From DATIXJ01 sp963714795 (lineage in GTDB: Bacteria > Bacteroidota > Ignavibacteria > UBA10030 > SZUA-254), in NCBI GenBank assembly GCA_963714795.1, contig CAVQPS010000010.1, positions 434,001 through 498,000 on the forward strand: DNA of 64,000 nt. The letters run 5' to 3'. Made by a program: the position numbers and the translations under genes. Shown piece by piece: positions 1 to 8,406 of the stretch. The first letter of the stretch is position 1, and each line of letters opens with the position of its first letter. The notes under the pieces are model-generated. The model searched no databases. It was not told the origin of the DNA and saw only the letters and a program-made list of their open reading frames with translations.

Positions 1-2
1 TG

Positions 3-320
3 ATCGAAACAACCGATATTGCGTTTGCCACCGATTCCATTCCTGCAATTTTTGCAATCACACGCGACACCATTATCATTTATACATCGAATATTTTTGC
101 CATTCTTGGATTGCGATCGCTCTACTTTGTCGTGTCCGGAATGATGAAAGAATTTCGTTATTTGAAATACGGTTTGTCGGTCGTGCTCGCTTTTATCGGG
201 ATAAAAATGTTGATTGAACCGTTTTTGGGAATCCCTATCTCCTATTCACTCCTGTCAATTTTCGGCACTCTTGCAATTGCGGTAATCGCTTCCATCATCG
301 CCGATAAGAAAACGGTATGA
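3..320 (+). CDS. TerC-family integral membrane protein, C-terminal part
   Basis: This is the last ~105 residues of a gene that begins before the window. The frame is open from base 3 and contains the TerC hallmark DIAFATDSIPAIFAIT followed by YTSNIFAILGLRSLYF, then two hydrophobic segments and a short charged tail. TerC/Alx proteins are multi-spanning inner-membrane proteins linked to tellurium resistance and to manganese or calcium export across the membrane. The acidic residues of the D-x(5)-D motif are present. The stop overlaps the start of the hemerythrin gene (ATGA), so the two are probably translated together. The family is secure; the transported ion is not visible. Confidence 0.9.
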   Translation: METTDIAFATDSIPAIFAITRDTIIIYTSNIFAILGLRSLYFVVSGMMKEFRYLKYGLSVVLAFIGIKMLIEPFLGIPISYSLLSIFGTLAIAVIASIIADKKTV

Positions 321-775
321 AACGACATCCGGCGTTTGTCGCCCTTTCTCAGGAACATCACGATGGATTACTTCTTGCAACGCGGCTGCAGCAGGGATCG
401 AACGCTCTCCTTCGATTATGGTCGCATGATCTTCACTGGCAGTCGGAATATGTCATAAAATTTTTCGATGATAATCTCCGCCAGCACTTTTCCGTTGAAG
501 AAGAGATCGTTTTCCCGGTTGCCCGGCAATATCTTCCCGACGATTCCGGTATGGTTCAGAAATTGGTTGACCAGCACAACGACATGAGATCGATTGCAGA
601 ATCTCTCCGCCTTCCGGCCGAAGAAAAACTGCAGAATTTGCTGACACAATTCGGAAAAATCCTCGAAGCACATATCCGCATCGAAGAACGGGAATTCTTT
701 CCATTGTGTGAGGCACGAATTCCCGAAGAACAAATACGGGCATTGGGCAAACGAATCAACGAACAATTGAAATAA
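317..775 (+). CDS. Hemerythrin HHE-domain protein
   Basis: A 152-residue soluble protein with the spacing of a hemerythrin-like cation-binding domain: His14/His15 (EHHDG), His57 with Glu61-63 (HFSVEEE), His87 (QHNDM), and His119 with Glu123/124 (HIRIEERE). These residues would hold a di-iron centre in a four-helix bundle. Such proteins bind oxygen or serve in iron, oxidative or nitrosative stress responses; which applies here cannot be told. The start overlaps the TerC stop by 4 bp and the alpha/beta hydrolase starts 6 bp after its stop, indicating one operon. Confidence 0.85.
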   Translation: MKRHPAFVALSQEHHDGLLLATRLQQGSNALLRLWSHDLHWQSEYVIKFFDDNLRQHFSVEEEIVFPVARQYLPDDSGMVQKLVDQHNDMRSIAESLRLPAEEKLQNLLTQFGKILEAHIRIEEREFFPLCEARIPEEQIRALGKRINEQLK

Positions 776-781
776 CCTGCC

Positions 782-1588
782 ATGCGATTGATATCGAACA
801 GTATAGGAACTGAATATACGGTACAAGGGCCGCGCACCGGCTTGCCGGTCATACTGATTCACGGTTTTCCGTTCAGCAAGGAAATGTGGAAACCACAGGT
901 CGATGCACTCGGAAAGGAATTTTACCTTGTCACGTATGATATCCGCGGGCACGGAGCGAGTGATGCCGGCGACGGACAATACTCCATCGAGTTATTCGTC
1001 GACGACCTGATTGCACTCATGGACCACTTAAAAATTTCCCGTGCCATTGCGGCGGGACTTTCGATGGGCGGATATATTGCGTTACGTGCAATCGAACGGC
1101 ACCCCGATCGCTTTCGCGGACTCGTCCTGTGCGATACAAAAAGCGAAGCGGATAACAATGAAGGAAAAATCCGCCGAATGGCGCAAGTCAAAATCATTAA
1201 AACTGACGGTTTGCAAAGCTTTGCCGCCGGGTTTCTCAAAAATATTTTTTATGAAAAGACATTTCAGAAAAACCCGGGAGCGGTCGAACTCATTCGAAAC
1301 GTCATCGATTCTTCCAATCCGCTTGCCGTTACCGGAACGTTACTTGCGCTTGCCGCACGCACCGATACGACATCGACACTGTATCTGATAAAAGTTCCGA
1401 CATTAATTCTCGTCGGCAAACATGACACGACGACGCCTCCCTCCGCCGCCAACGCGATGAAAGAAAAAATCCCCAACGCAGCGCTTTATATCATTAACAA
1501 TGCCGGCCATCTGAGCAACCTTGAAAATCCGGAAGATTTTAACAAGCATCTCCTGGAATATTTATTGAAATTAAAAGCAGAACGGTAA
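782..1588 (+). CDS. Alpha/beta-fold hydrolase
   Basis: A 268-residue cytoplasmic alpha/beta hydrolase. The oxyanion-hole motif is HGFP near residue 27, the nucleophile is Ser94 in GLSMGG, the acid is probably the Asp in GKHDTTTPP near residue 215, and the His is in AGHLSN near residue 250. The length and the GHGASD segment resemble the 3-oxoadipate enol-lactonase/esterase branch, but that branch has many substrates and no aromatic-degradation genes lie nearby. It is the third gene of the TerC-hemerythrin run. The substrate is unknown. Confidence 0.85.
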   Translation: MRLISNSIGTEYTVQGPRTGLPVILIHGFPFSKEMWKPQVDALGKEFYLVTYDIRGHGASDAGDGQYSIELFVDDLIALMDHLKISRAIAAGLSMGGYIALRAIERHPDRFRGLVLCDTKSEADNNEGKIRRMAQVKIIKTDGLQSFAAGFLKNIFYEKTFQKNPGAVELIRNVIDSSNPLAVTGTLLALAARTDTTSTLYLIKVPTLILVGKHDTTTPPSAANAMKEKIPNAALYIINNAGHLSNLENPEDFNKHLLEYLLKLKAER

Positions 1589-1591
1589 GAA

Positions 1592-1630
1592 ACCGAACTC
1601 CCCGATTTGAAGTTGAAACGGGAGTTTGGT
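1592..1630. terminator. Imperfect inverted repeat between hydrolase and hemB
   Basis: CCGAACTCCCCG at 1593-1604 can pair with CGGGAGTTTGG at 1619-1629 with one bulge and a G-T pair, enclosing a 14-base loop. It lies directly after the hydrolase stop and 40 bases before hemB. There is no good T run after it, so it may be a weak terminator or a leader hairpin of the hem genes. A loose promoter (TTGAAA, 17 bases, TGTATT) overlaps its right arm. Confidence 0.35.
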
Positions 1631-1668
1631 ACATTTGTATTATCACTTGAACACGAAAGGAATCCCAC

Positions 1669-2682
1669 ATGCACAGCATTGAAAAATCTCCACCCGACAT
1701 AAACACACAAACCGAACCGCGATTCTTCCAACGACTTCGCCGAACGCGGATGACTGCAGCACTCCGGTCGATGGTACGTGAAACGGAACTGTCAAAAAAT
1801 GATTTTATCTATCCCATGTTCGTCTATCCGGGAACGAAAGTAAAGAAAGAAATTTCTTCAATGCCCGGAATCTTTCAGTTATCGATCGATGAGATCGTTC
1901 GGGAATGTGTGGAGGTGAAAAAATTAGGAATTCCCGCCGTGATCCTGTTCGGCATTCCGGAACATAAAGATGAGGTCGGCAGTGAGGCGTACAACGATCT
2001 CGGCATCGTCCAGCGCGCAATCCGTTCGATCAAGAAAGAAGTGCCGGAACTTGTCGTCATCACCGATGTCTGTTTATGCGAATACACATCGCACGGTCAC
2101 TGCGGGATTGTCAATGGTGATGAAATCGTGAACGATGCCTCGATCGAACTTCTTGCACAGGAAGCGCTCACCCACGCCCAAGCCGGCGCGGATATGGTTG
2201 CACCGTCGGATATGTTCGACGGGCGGGTCGGTGCCATCCGTGCAATTCTCGATGAACATAAATTTCATAACATACCGATCATGGCATACGCGGCAAAATA
2301 TGCCTCCGGATTTTACGGTCCATTCCGTGAAGCTGCCGAAAGCACGCCGAAGTTCGGTGATCGCCGATCGCATCAAATGGATCCGGCAAATTCCGATGAA
2401 GCGTTACGCGAAGTGCAAGCAGACATCGACGAGGGAGCCGATATCGTCATGGTCAAGCCGGCGATGCCGTATCTTGACATCATCCGCCGCGTCAAAGACA
2501 CATTTCAAATGCCGACGGCGGCATACAACGTGAGCGGTGAATATTCCATGGTGAAAGCCGCTGCCCGGCTCGGCTGGATCGACGAACAACGCGTGATGAT
2601 GGAATTGCTGACCGGCATCAAACGTGCCGGGGCGGATATGATCCTCACCTATTTTGCAAAAGACGCCGCAAAATTACTGTAA
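1669..2682 (+). CDS. hemB: Porphobilinogen synthase (delta-aminolevulinate dehydratase)
   Basis: HemB condenses two 5-aminolevulinate molecules into porphobilinogen in tetrapyrrole biosynthesis, in the cytoplasm. The 337-residue protein has both Schiff-base lysines, Lys210 (MAYAAKYASG) and Lys263 (MVKPAMPYLD). It also has the three-cysteine zinc-site segment DVCLCEYTSHGHCG (Cys135, Cys137, Cys145). The length is normal. The ATG follows CGAAAGGAATCCCAC, a fair ribosome site. hemL starts 65 bp downstream, so two heme-pathway steps are paired: HemL makes the substrate that HemB uses. Confidence 0.97.
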   Translation: MHSIEKSPPDINTQTEPRFFQRLRRTRMTAALRSMVRETELSKNDFIYPMFVYPGTKVKKEISSMPGIFQLSIDEIVRECVEVKKLGIPAVILFGIPEHKDEVGSEAYNDLGIVQRAIRSIKKEVPELVVITDVCLCEYTSHGHCGIVNGDEIVNDASIELLAQEALTHAQAGADMVAPSDMFDGRVGAIRAILDEHKFHNIPIMAYAAKYASGFYGPFREAAESTPKFGDRRSHQMDPANSDEALREVQADIDEGADIVMVKPAMPYLDIIRRVKDTFQMPTAAYNVSGEYSMVKAAARLGWIDEQRVMMELLTGIKRAGADMILTYFAKDAAKLL

Positions 2683-2747
2683 TGAGGTTCCACCAGCTAA
2701 ATACTTTTTTTTCCTTTTGACTTTTTCTTTTTTACTTTCTGAATGGA

Positions 2748-4043
2748 ATGAAAACGACAAAAAAATCGGAAAAACTTTTTCACCGTGCACAGAAACATAT
2801 TCCGGGAGGAGTGAATTCTCCCGTCCGCGCTTTTAAATCGGTCGGCATCAATCCGATATTTATCCAACGCGGAAAAGGAGCATACCTGTGGGACGTTGAT
2901 GGAAACAAATACATCGATTACGTCGGTTCCTGGGGACCGATGATCCTGGGACATGCTCATCCGGAAATCTTGAAAGCCATTCAGCAAGCCATGAAATCCG
3001 GAACAAGTTTCGGCGCACCGACGGAACTGGAAGTAAAAATGGCGGAGTTGATAACGACGATGGTCCCGTCGATCGAAATTGTCCGCATGGTCAACTCCGG
3101 AACGGAAGCAACGATGAGCGCCATCCGGCTTGCACGTGCCTATACCGGCAAAGATAAAATCATCAAGTTTGAAGGTTGCTATCACGGGCATGGCGATTCG
3201 TTCCTTATCAAAGCCGGGTCAGGTGCGGCAACATTCGGAGTTCCCGACAGTCCCGGTGTTCCGAAAGCTCTTGCCGCCGAAACGTTGAATGCCCGTTATA
3301 ACGATATCAGTTCTGTCCGAAAACTTGTTGCAGATTTCCCGTCACAGATTGCAGCGATCATCGTCGAACCGGTTGTCGGAAATATGGGATGCGTTCCTCC
3401 AAAAGCCGGTTTCCTCAAGAACCTTCGCGAATTATGCACGGAGCAGAAAATCATTTTCATTATGGATGAAGTGATGACCGGATTCCGGCTTGCACCCGGC
3501 GGCGCACAGGAACTCTATCATATTACGCCTGACCTGACGACATTGGGAAAAATTATCGGCGGCGGACTTCCGGTGGGTGCGTACGGCGGAAAAAAGGAAA
3601 TCATGCAGATGGTTTCGCCGAGCGGACCGATGTATCAGGCAGGAACACTGTCCGGCAATCCACTTGCAATGGCGGCCGGTTACACATTGCTTTCAATTCT
3701 TTTGAAGAACAAATCGATCTATAAAGCTCTCGAGCAACGATCTGCCATACTGGAAAACGGTATCCGTGAAAACATGGATTCGCTCGGAATGTCATGGACG
3801 TTAAATCGTGTCGGATCGATGTTCACGCTATTTTTTTCCGATAAACCGGTAGCTAATTTTGATGATGCAAAAACATCGGATACGTCGAAGTTTGCCGCAT
3901 ACTTCCGATCAATGCTGGAGCAGGGAATCTATCTCCCGCCTTCACAATTTGAAGCCGCGTTTCTTTCAGCAAGCCATACAGCATCTGATATTGAAAAAAC
4001 TATCAAGGCAAACAAGAAAGCGTTAAAATCAGTACAAAAGTAA
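2748..4043 (+). CDS. hemL: Glutamate-1-semialdehyde 2,1-aminomutase
   Basis: HemL is a PLP enzyme that converts glutamate-1-semialdehyde to 5-aminolevulinate (the C5 pathway). The 431-residue protein has the family N-terminus PGGVNSPVRAF, the SGTEA phosphate-binding motif near residue 118, the MDEVMTGFR motif near 239, and the PLP lysine at about Lys268 in TLGKIIGGGLPVGAYGG. It implies tRNA-dependent 5-aminolevulinate synthesis. The preferred start is the ATG before KTTKKSEKLF, the second of two close ATG triplets and the one in frame. A strong bidirectional hairpin ends the transcript. Confidence 0.97.
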   Translation: MKTTKKSEKLFHRAQKHIPGGVNSPVRAFKSVGINPIFIQRGKGAYLWDVDGNKYIDYVGSWGPMILGHAHPEILKAIQQAMKSGTSFGAPTELEVKMAELITTMVPSIEIVRMVNSGTEATMSAIRLARAYTGKDKIIKFEGCYHGHGDSFLIKAGSGAATFGVPDSPGVPKALAAETLNARYNDISSVRKLVADFPSQIAAIIVEPVVGNMGCVPPKAGFLKNLRELCTEQKIIFIMDEVMTGFRLAPGGAQELYHITPDLTTLGKIIGGGLPVGAYGGKKEIMQMVSPSGPMYQAGTLSGNPLAMAAGYTLLSILLKNKSIYKALEQRSAILENGIRENMDSLGMSWTLNRVGSMFTLFFSDKPVANFDDAKTSDTSKFAAYFRSMLEQGIYLPPSQFEAAFLSASHTASDIEKTIKANKKALKSVQK

Positions 4044-4061
4044 TCTCGTTGGTATTGCTAT

Positions 4062-4100
4062 AAAAAAAAACGCCATCTCGTTTGAGACGGCGTTTTTTTT
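4062..4100. terminator. Bidirectional intrinsic terminator
   Basis: A run of As, the stem CGCCATCTC / GAGACGGCG (one A-C mismatch) with a GTTT-type loop, and a run of eight Ts. Because A and T runs flank both sides it can stop transcripts from either strand, which fits the convergent ends of hemL (+) and the lipoprotein gene (-). Confidence 0.9.
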
Positions 4101-4118
4101 GTTACCTGATGAATCCTT

Positions 4119-6167
4119 TTATCCTCCGATTCTTCCCGGAATCGTCGTTGAGGGTTGACCTCCGCCGTTACTATTCGGACTATTAATCGTGATCACCACG
4201 GAAGCGGGAATTGAAATATTTCCAAAACCACCCTGAGTCTGATCCACTACATCGAACCAGAAATCTGTTGTCCCGGGTCCTTTCTCCATCGTATCACCCA
4301 ACAAAATATTTGTATTGCCATTGACGGTCAGATTGATCTGGGTTCCGCTGGGAGGAGTGTATTGTAACGTAACAGTAATGCTTGTCCCTGATGCCAGCGG
4401 ATGACCAAACTCGTCGGTAATATGATAATTGATTCTTCCGGAACTTCCGCCACTTGGCACAAAGAACGAGTCCGCATTGATTATTGGAAAAAGAGGTGCC
4501 GTTGTGAACAGAACGATAGTCGAATCGAAAACAGTAACTCCATTTTGCCCAAGCGTGGTAGCAAAGACCTTAGCCCAGCCATGACCGTCCGGCGAATTAA
4601 ACAGTAGACCGATCGACGCATCAAACGGCAACGGGTTACCGCTGTATAAATTAACGGTAGCATGACTTGTCGGATCCGTAAATCCGGACGCATCGATGAC
4701 ACCACCGGTAGTATTAAAATATACGGCAGTATTTGTTCTGACAGGATTGCTGTATTTATCGCCGACTTGAACAGTGATAGCGTCGGTCTTGTCCAAGTAA
4801 TCATATGCAGGGAAATTATGTTGGAAGGGTGCTACGTCGAAATGCACCTGATCCGGCAACCCCGCATTGACCGTGAGAAGAACAGGAGTCGACTGTACCA
4901 GAGCCCCATCCGATTTTCGGTAGAGCCATGCCCATAATTGCAGAACACCGGACACCGTCCCGCTATTGATAATAGTTGCCACGCGTCCCGAGGCGTTGGT
5001 CAGTGCAGCTGATGGTGACACGTACGCTCCGCCCGATACCGGCGTTCCAACAATTTTAAAATATACCGAATCCTGATGATCGATATCGATCGGGAATCCT
5101 AACGAATCACGCACTTCCCACGTAATGATGGATGATTCTATTCCCCCGACGCCATAGACCGCAATTTGATTGTTGCTAAGACTAATAAGCGCGATTGAAT
5201 GAGCTTCTCCGGTTCCGGAATCGCGTACGACGCCGGTGGTCGTGTCCCGAACAAGAGTGATATTTTGATACGTTGGACTGCCGGCCTGGAAAGTAAGGTT
5301 AAACGTTTGCGACAGATATCCGTTTTTTATAACCTTCAATCCTGCCGGTAACGAAGCCAGACCTTTCAGGTCGATAGAGAACAAATACGACCCATCGGTG
5401 GCACTCAAAACGCTGTCGGTCACCAATGCTGATGTCAGTATGAGACTTGCATTTATGACCGGTTGGTTTGACGATGCGTCAAGCACGCGACCGAGCACCT
5501 GACCAACGGTTGAACCCTGATCGACCTGCATCAGGAGATTGCCGAGGTTTGTCGTTTGCCCCTTGTGGGCTTCATACGTCAATTGTTTTGTTTTAAATCC
5601 TGTCTTGCTTACGGTGACAGAAACGGGCAGCGAATCTCTATCGACAAGATTCACCGGAAGTATGAACATACCATCAATCGATGTTACCACCTGATCGGAA
5701 AATCCGGGAACGGCATAAATAACAGTCGAACCGCGCAGCGGATAGAGTGTAGCGCTATCACGAACAGTTCCGCTTAATACGGCATAGGTACTCAGATCGA
5801 CCGTAAGTTGGATGGGCAACGTTAATTGACTATTGCCAACCATTACGAATGTGGTTGCATACACCAGATATCCTTGTTTTTTCACCGTAATTGTTGTTTG
5901 CACGGAATCACTGGCTTGATTATACTCAAAACCGAAGGTGCCATTTGCATCCGTATGAGTGGAATCAACCGATCCGCCGGAATTACGGAAGACAGTGGCA
6001 TTAAAAACCGGAATTCCGGTCGACACATCGGTTACGGTACCGTTAATGTCTGCTTTAATCGACAAGGTATTGGAATTTCCAGTCGTGGCTGGCGGCAAAT
6101 CCTTGCAACTCCACAAACCGAATGTAAAAGCTGCAACGAGCAGAACAACGAATATTCTAGAGTTCAT
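4119..6167 (-). CDS. Large lipoprotein with three carboxypeptidase-regulatory-like domains
   Basis: A 682-residue exported lipoprotein: a hydrophobic signal sequence ends in a lipobox (LWSC) with Cys21 as the lipidation site. Three beta-sandwich repeats of the carboxypeptidase regulatory-like type follow at about residues 38-105, 125-210 and 215-305, each opening with G-x-V-x-D/G-x(5)-P. Then comes an Ig-like/invasin-like region (about 315-560) and a Gly/Ser/Pro-rich tail. There is no type IX sorting domain. It is the last gene of the pilus run, 57 bp after the secretin, so it may be an outer-membrane partner or adhesin of the pilus. That role is inferred only from position. Confidence 0.7.
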   Translation of the reverse strand: MNSRIFVVLLVAAFTFGLWSCKDLPPATTGNSNTLSIKADINGTVTDVSTGIPVFNATVFRNSGGSVDSTHTDANGTFGFEYNQASDSVQTTITVKKQGYLVYATTFVMVGNSQLTLPIQLTVDLSTYAVLSGTVRDSATLYPLRGSTVIYAVPGFSDQVVTSIDGMFILPVNLVDRDSLPVSVTVSKTGFKTKQLTYEAHKGQTTNLGNLLMQVDQGSTVGQVLGRVLDASSNQPVINASLILTSALVTDSVLSATDGSYLFSIDLKGLASLPAGLKVIKNGYLSQTFNLTFQAGSPTYQNITLVRDTTTGVVRDSGTGEAHSIALISLSNNQIAVYGVGGIESSIITWEVRDSLGFPIDIDHQDSVYFKIVGTPVSGGAYVSPSAALTNASGRVATIINSGTVSGVLQLWAWLYRKSDGALVQSTPVLLTVNAGLPDQVHFDVAPFQHNFPAYDYLDKTDAITVQVGDKYSNPVRTNTAVYFNTTGGVIDASGFTDPTSHATVNLYSGNPLPFDASIGLLFNSPDGHGWAKVFATTLGQNGVTVFDSTIVLFTTAPLFPIINADSFFVPSGGSSGRINYHITDEFGHPLASGTSITVTLQYTPPSGTQINLTVNGNTNILLGDTMEKGPGTTDFWFDVVDQTQGGFGNISIPASVVITINSPNSNGGGQPSTTIPGRIGG

Positions 6168-6224
6168 AAGTTAAGTTCCTTGGAAATAAAGTGAATTCAG
6201 TGTTCATAAAAAATCTAATTGCCG

Positions 6225-7472
6225 TCATTTCTTTTCGTATTCTTTTTTTAAATCTTTTCTTTTGGCATCAATTAATTCCTGCTGACTGAACCTATTCACC
6301 ATACGTCCGCGAATCGGTTGCGATAATTCCGCTTTGAGCAAAATGATCAGTTCAGTCTTGATTTTTTCCGTATTTTCCGAGCCAAAGACATACCGAAGAC
6401 CAAAAAACCACCAGGGTAAATCTTTCAAAACCGGAACACCTTCCCGCGTTTCCTGATCCGATGTGGTATATAACCCACCAATAACCGTTTCTTCGCCGTC
6501 ATACAAAAGGGCATGTGTTTCCACCATTGTTTTATCTATTTCCGGGCCCACGACTCCTACATCGGCTGAACTTTGCTCAACCCTTACCTGGAGATAAATA
6601 AAACTTGTATCCGCTTGCGTATAAACTGTCGGTGTAACCTTGATAATGGTACCTGTTTGTACTTGCGTATTTATAGAATTTCCTGCAACGTCTTTTGTCA
6701 CAATAAAAATACTTTTACCGATCTGAATATATCCTTCCTTGCCGTTACGAACGACCAATTCCGGACTGGTAATAACTTCGCCAAGTTGGTTGGAGCCGAA
6801 AAATTTTACCAACGCGTCAATATTGGCAAATGTAAATTCCGGAGGCGATGAAATAATACCGAGTGCCTTATCAAGAGAAGGACTCGTTGACGTGGGCGGA
6901 ATCGGAGACGTTGTGTCGCCCTTCGAAATGCCGGCACTATTGTAGAAATTCATCGCGGGCTCTTTCGATTTTGATCGGAAGAAATCCCAGCTGATGCCGT
7001 AGCTTTGCAACTTATCAAGGTTCGTTGAAAAGAACGCCGCTGAAATTTTCACATCTTTTGCATCAAGCGTCGGCGGGGGTTCCGAAGGAGTTGAAGAACC
7101 GACAGGACCGCCGGTTGTTGTCGGCGTGGCTCCGGCCTGCATGATGCGAATATAATCCGCCTCTTCCGTGAACGTCAAGCCGTTTCGCGCAAGAATGATT
7201 TCCAGCGCATCACGCCAATGTTGATTGACGATATAGACACCGATCGGGTTCGTTCGTTTTTCCAGATCGATGATAATTTTTCCGGCGAATTGTTTGCTTA
7301 ATTCTCCGATCACCAACAGCGCCTGATCCATGCGCATCGTCGAATCAAGTGAAACGATTTCCTGGGGATTAACATACCCCTTTGTTCGCATTCGGTCATC
7401 ACGCGACTGCCCGAACGTTCCCGAAACACAGGAAATGAACAAGAACAAAACTACGATATAGTGCTTTTTCAT
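6225..7472 (-). CDS. pilQ: Compact type IV pilus secretin
   Basis: A 415-residue outer-membrane secretin, the likely exit pore of the pilus. It has a signal peptide (residues 1-21) and one N0/STN-like domain (about 45-105, ending in YIRIM). A Gly/Ser/Pro linker follows, then the secretin core with VETHALLYDGEETVIGGLYT and GVPVLKDLPWWFFGLRYVFG near the C-terminus. It is much shorter than a typical PilQ (about 600-750): the AMIN domains and the repeated N1-type domains are missing. It starts 18 bp after the PilO-like gene. Confidence 0.85.
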   Translation of the reverse strand: MKKHYIVVLFLFISCVSGTFGQSRDDRMRTKGYVNPQEIVSLDSTMRMDQALLVIGELSKQFAGKIIIDLEKRTNPIGVYIVNQHWRDALEIILARNGLTFTEEADYIRIMQAGATPTTTGGPVGSSTPSEPPPTLDAKDVKISAAFFSTNLDKLQSYGISWDFFRSKSKEPAMNFYNSAGISKGDTTSPIPPTSTSPSLDKALGIISSPPEFTFANIDALVKFFGSNQLGEVITSPELVVRNGKEGYIQIGKSIFIVTKDVAGNSINTQVQTGTIIKVTPTVYTQADTSFIYLQVRVEQSSADVGVVGPEIDKTMVETHALLYDGEETVIGGLYTTSDQETREGVPVLKDLPWWFFGLRYVFGSENTEKIKTELIILLKAELSQPIRGRMVNRFSQQELIDAKRKDLKKEYEKK

Positions 7473-7490
7473 GGATACTCCGTGATAATA

Positions 7491-8375
7491 TTACTTAACA
7501 GGTTGACCAACGCGAATTGTGAGTTCGTAGCGTTCTGCCACGCCTCCTTTATTTAATAAACATTCTACTTTTCCTTCGTTCGGAAGAATGCGCGTTACAT
7601 AACCCAGATAAACTTTATCGCCTTCTTCCAACGTGCGAGATTTCTGATTTTGATCGATAATAAATGCTTTCCCGGGAATAACCGCTTTCAGATCCGACCG
7701 TTCAATTTCAATTTCATCGGCTTGGGGTGGAGGAATTTCATGCAGAATCAAAGGAGAAAACGGATTCGACGTCAATGTGGCGGCAACGGTATTGATTTGC
7801 CCCGGAGCATTATTTAATTCCGCAATCGACGAATAGTACGCCTGCAATTCCATTTCAAACAGGACAAGAATTTTTGTATCATTACCTTCTTTACTTTTTG
7901 ATTCGTATCCCCGAAGGCTCAGGTTGGAAATTTTAAACAACCGGCGCCCGCTTTCCGTGTACCAGATAAATTTATAGAGATTACTGAAGGGCGCCTCACC
8001 TTTCAGCGAGTAGACATTGTAACCGAAGTTTCCAAAATCATGGGGACCGACAAATGTCAGATCCATTTTCACTTCGCCGCTGACATCCATCGTGTTGCTC
8101 AGATAGCCGTACGTTTCCCCGGTGATGTCTTTTTGCGGAACATCTTTATTGCGGGTTTCCCAATGCTTTTTAATCGCATCGAGTTGTGCCGATGTTGTAT
8201 TGTATTGATTTGCCAGATCGGGCGTGTTCTGCAATTCAATTTCAATTCTTTTGATCTCAGCATCGGTTGTCTTGAGCTGTTTGGGCAGAGAAAAGAACAT
8301 AAGAAACGAACCCAGGCTGAGAATCACCGCAAGAGTTATCCCGAGAATAATCGTATTTCGAATTATATATGACAC
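7491..8375 (-). CDS. pilO: Pilus assembly protein, PilO-like with PilP-like tail
   Basis: A 294-residue inner-membrane protein with a single N-terminal transmembrane helix (about residues 8-30), a coiled-coil stretch (about 32-75), and an alpha/beta ferredoxin-like region as in PilO. After a Pro-rich linker near 210, residues ~225-294 form a small beta domain (PGKAFIIDQNQKSRTLEEGD, then VYLGYVTRILPNEGKVEC) of the PilP/GspC type, which in other systems touches the secretin. No separate pilP gene is present, so the two functions appear fused. The fusion is inferred from order and pattern, not from a database hit. Confidence 0.7.
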   Translation of the reverse strand: MSYIIRNTIILGITLAVILSLGSFLMFFSLPKQLKTTDAEIKRIEIELQNTPDLANQYNTTSAQLDAIKKHWETRNKDVPQKDITGETYGYLSNTMDVSGEVKMDLTFVGPHDFGNFGYNVYSLKGEAPFSNLYKFIWYTESGRRLFKISNLSLRGYESKSKEGNDTKILVLFEMELQAYYSSIAELNNAPGQINTVAATLTSNPFSPLILHEIPPPQADEIEIERSDLKAVIPGKAFIIDQNQKSRTLEEGDKVYLGYVTRILPNEGKVECLLNKGGVAERYELTIRVGQPVK

Positions 8376-8406
8376 AGGTATCTCCGAGTAATAAGATTGT
8401 TAATTG

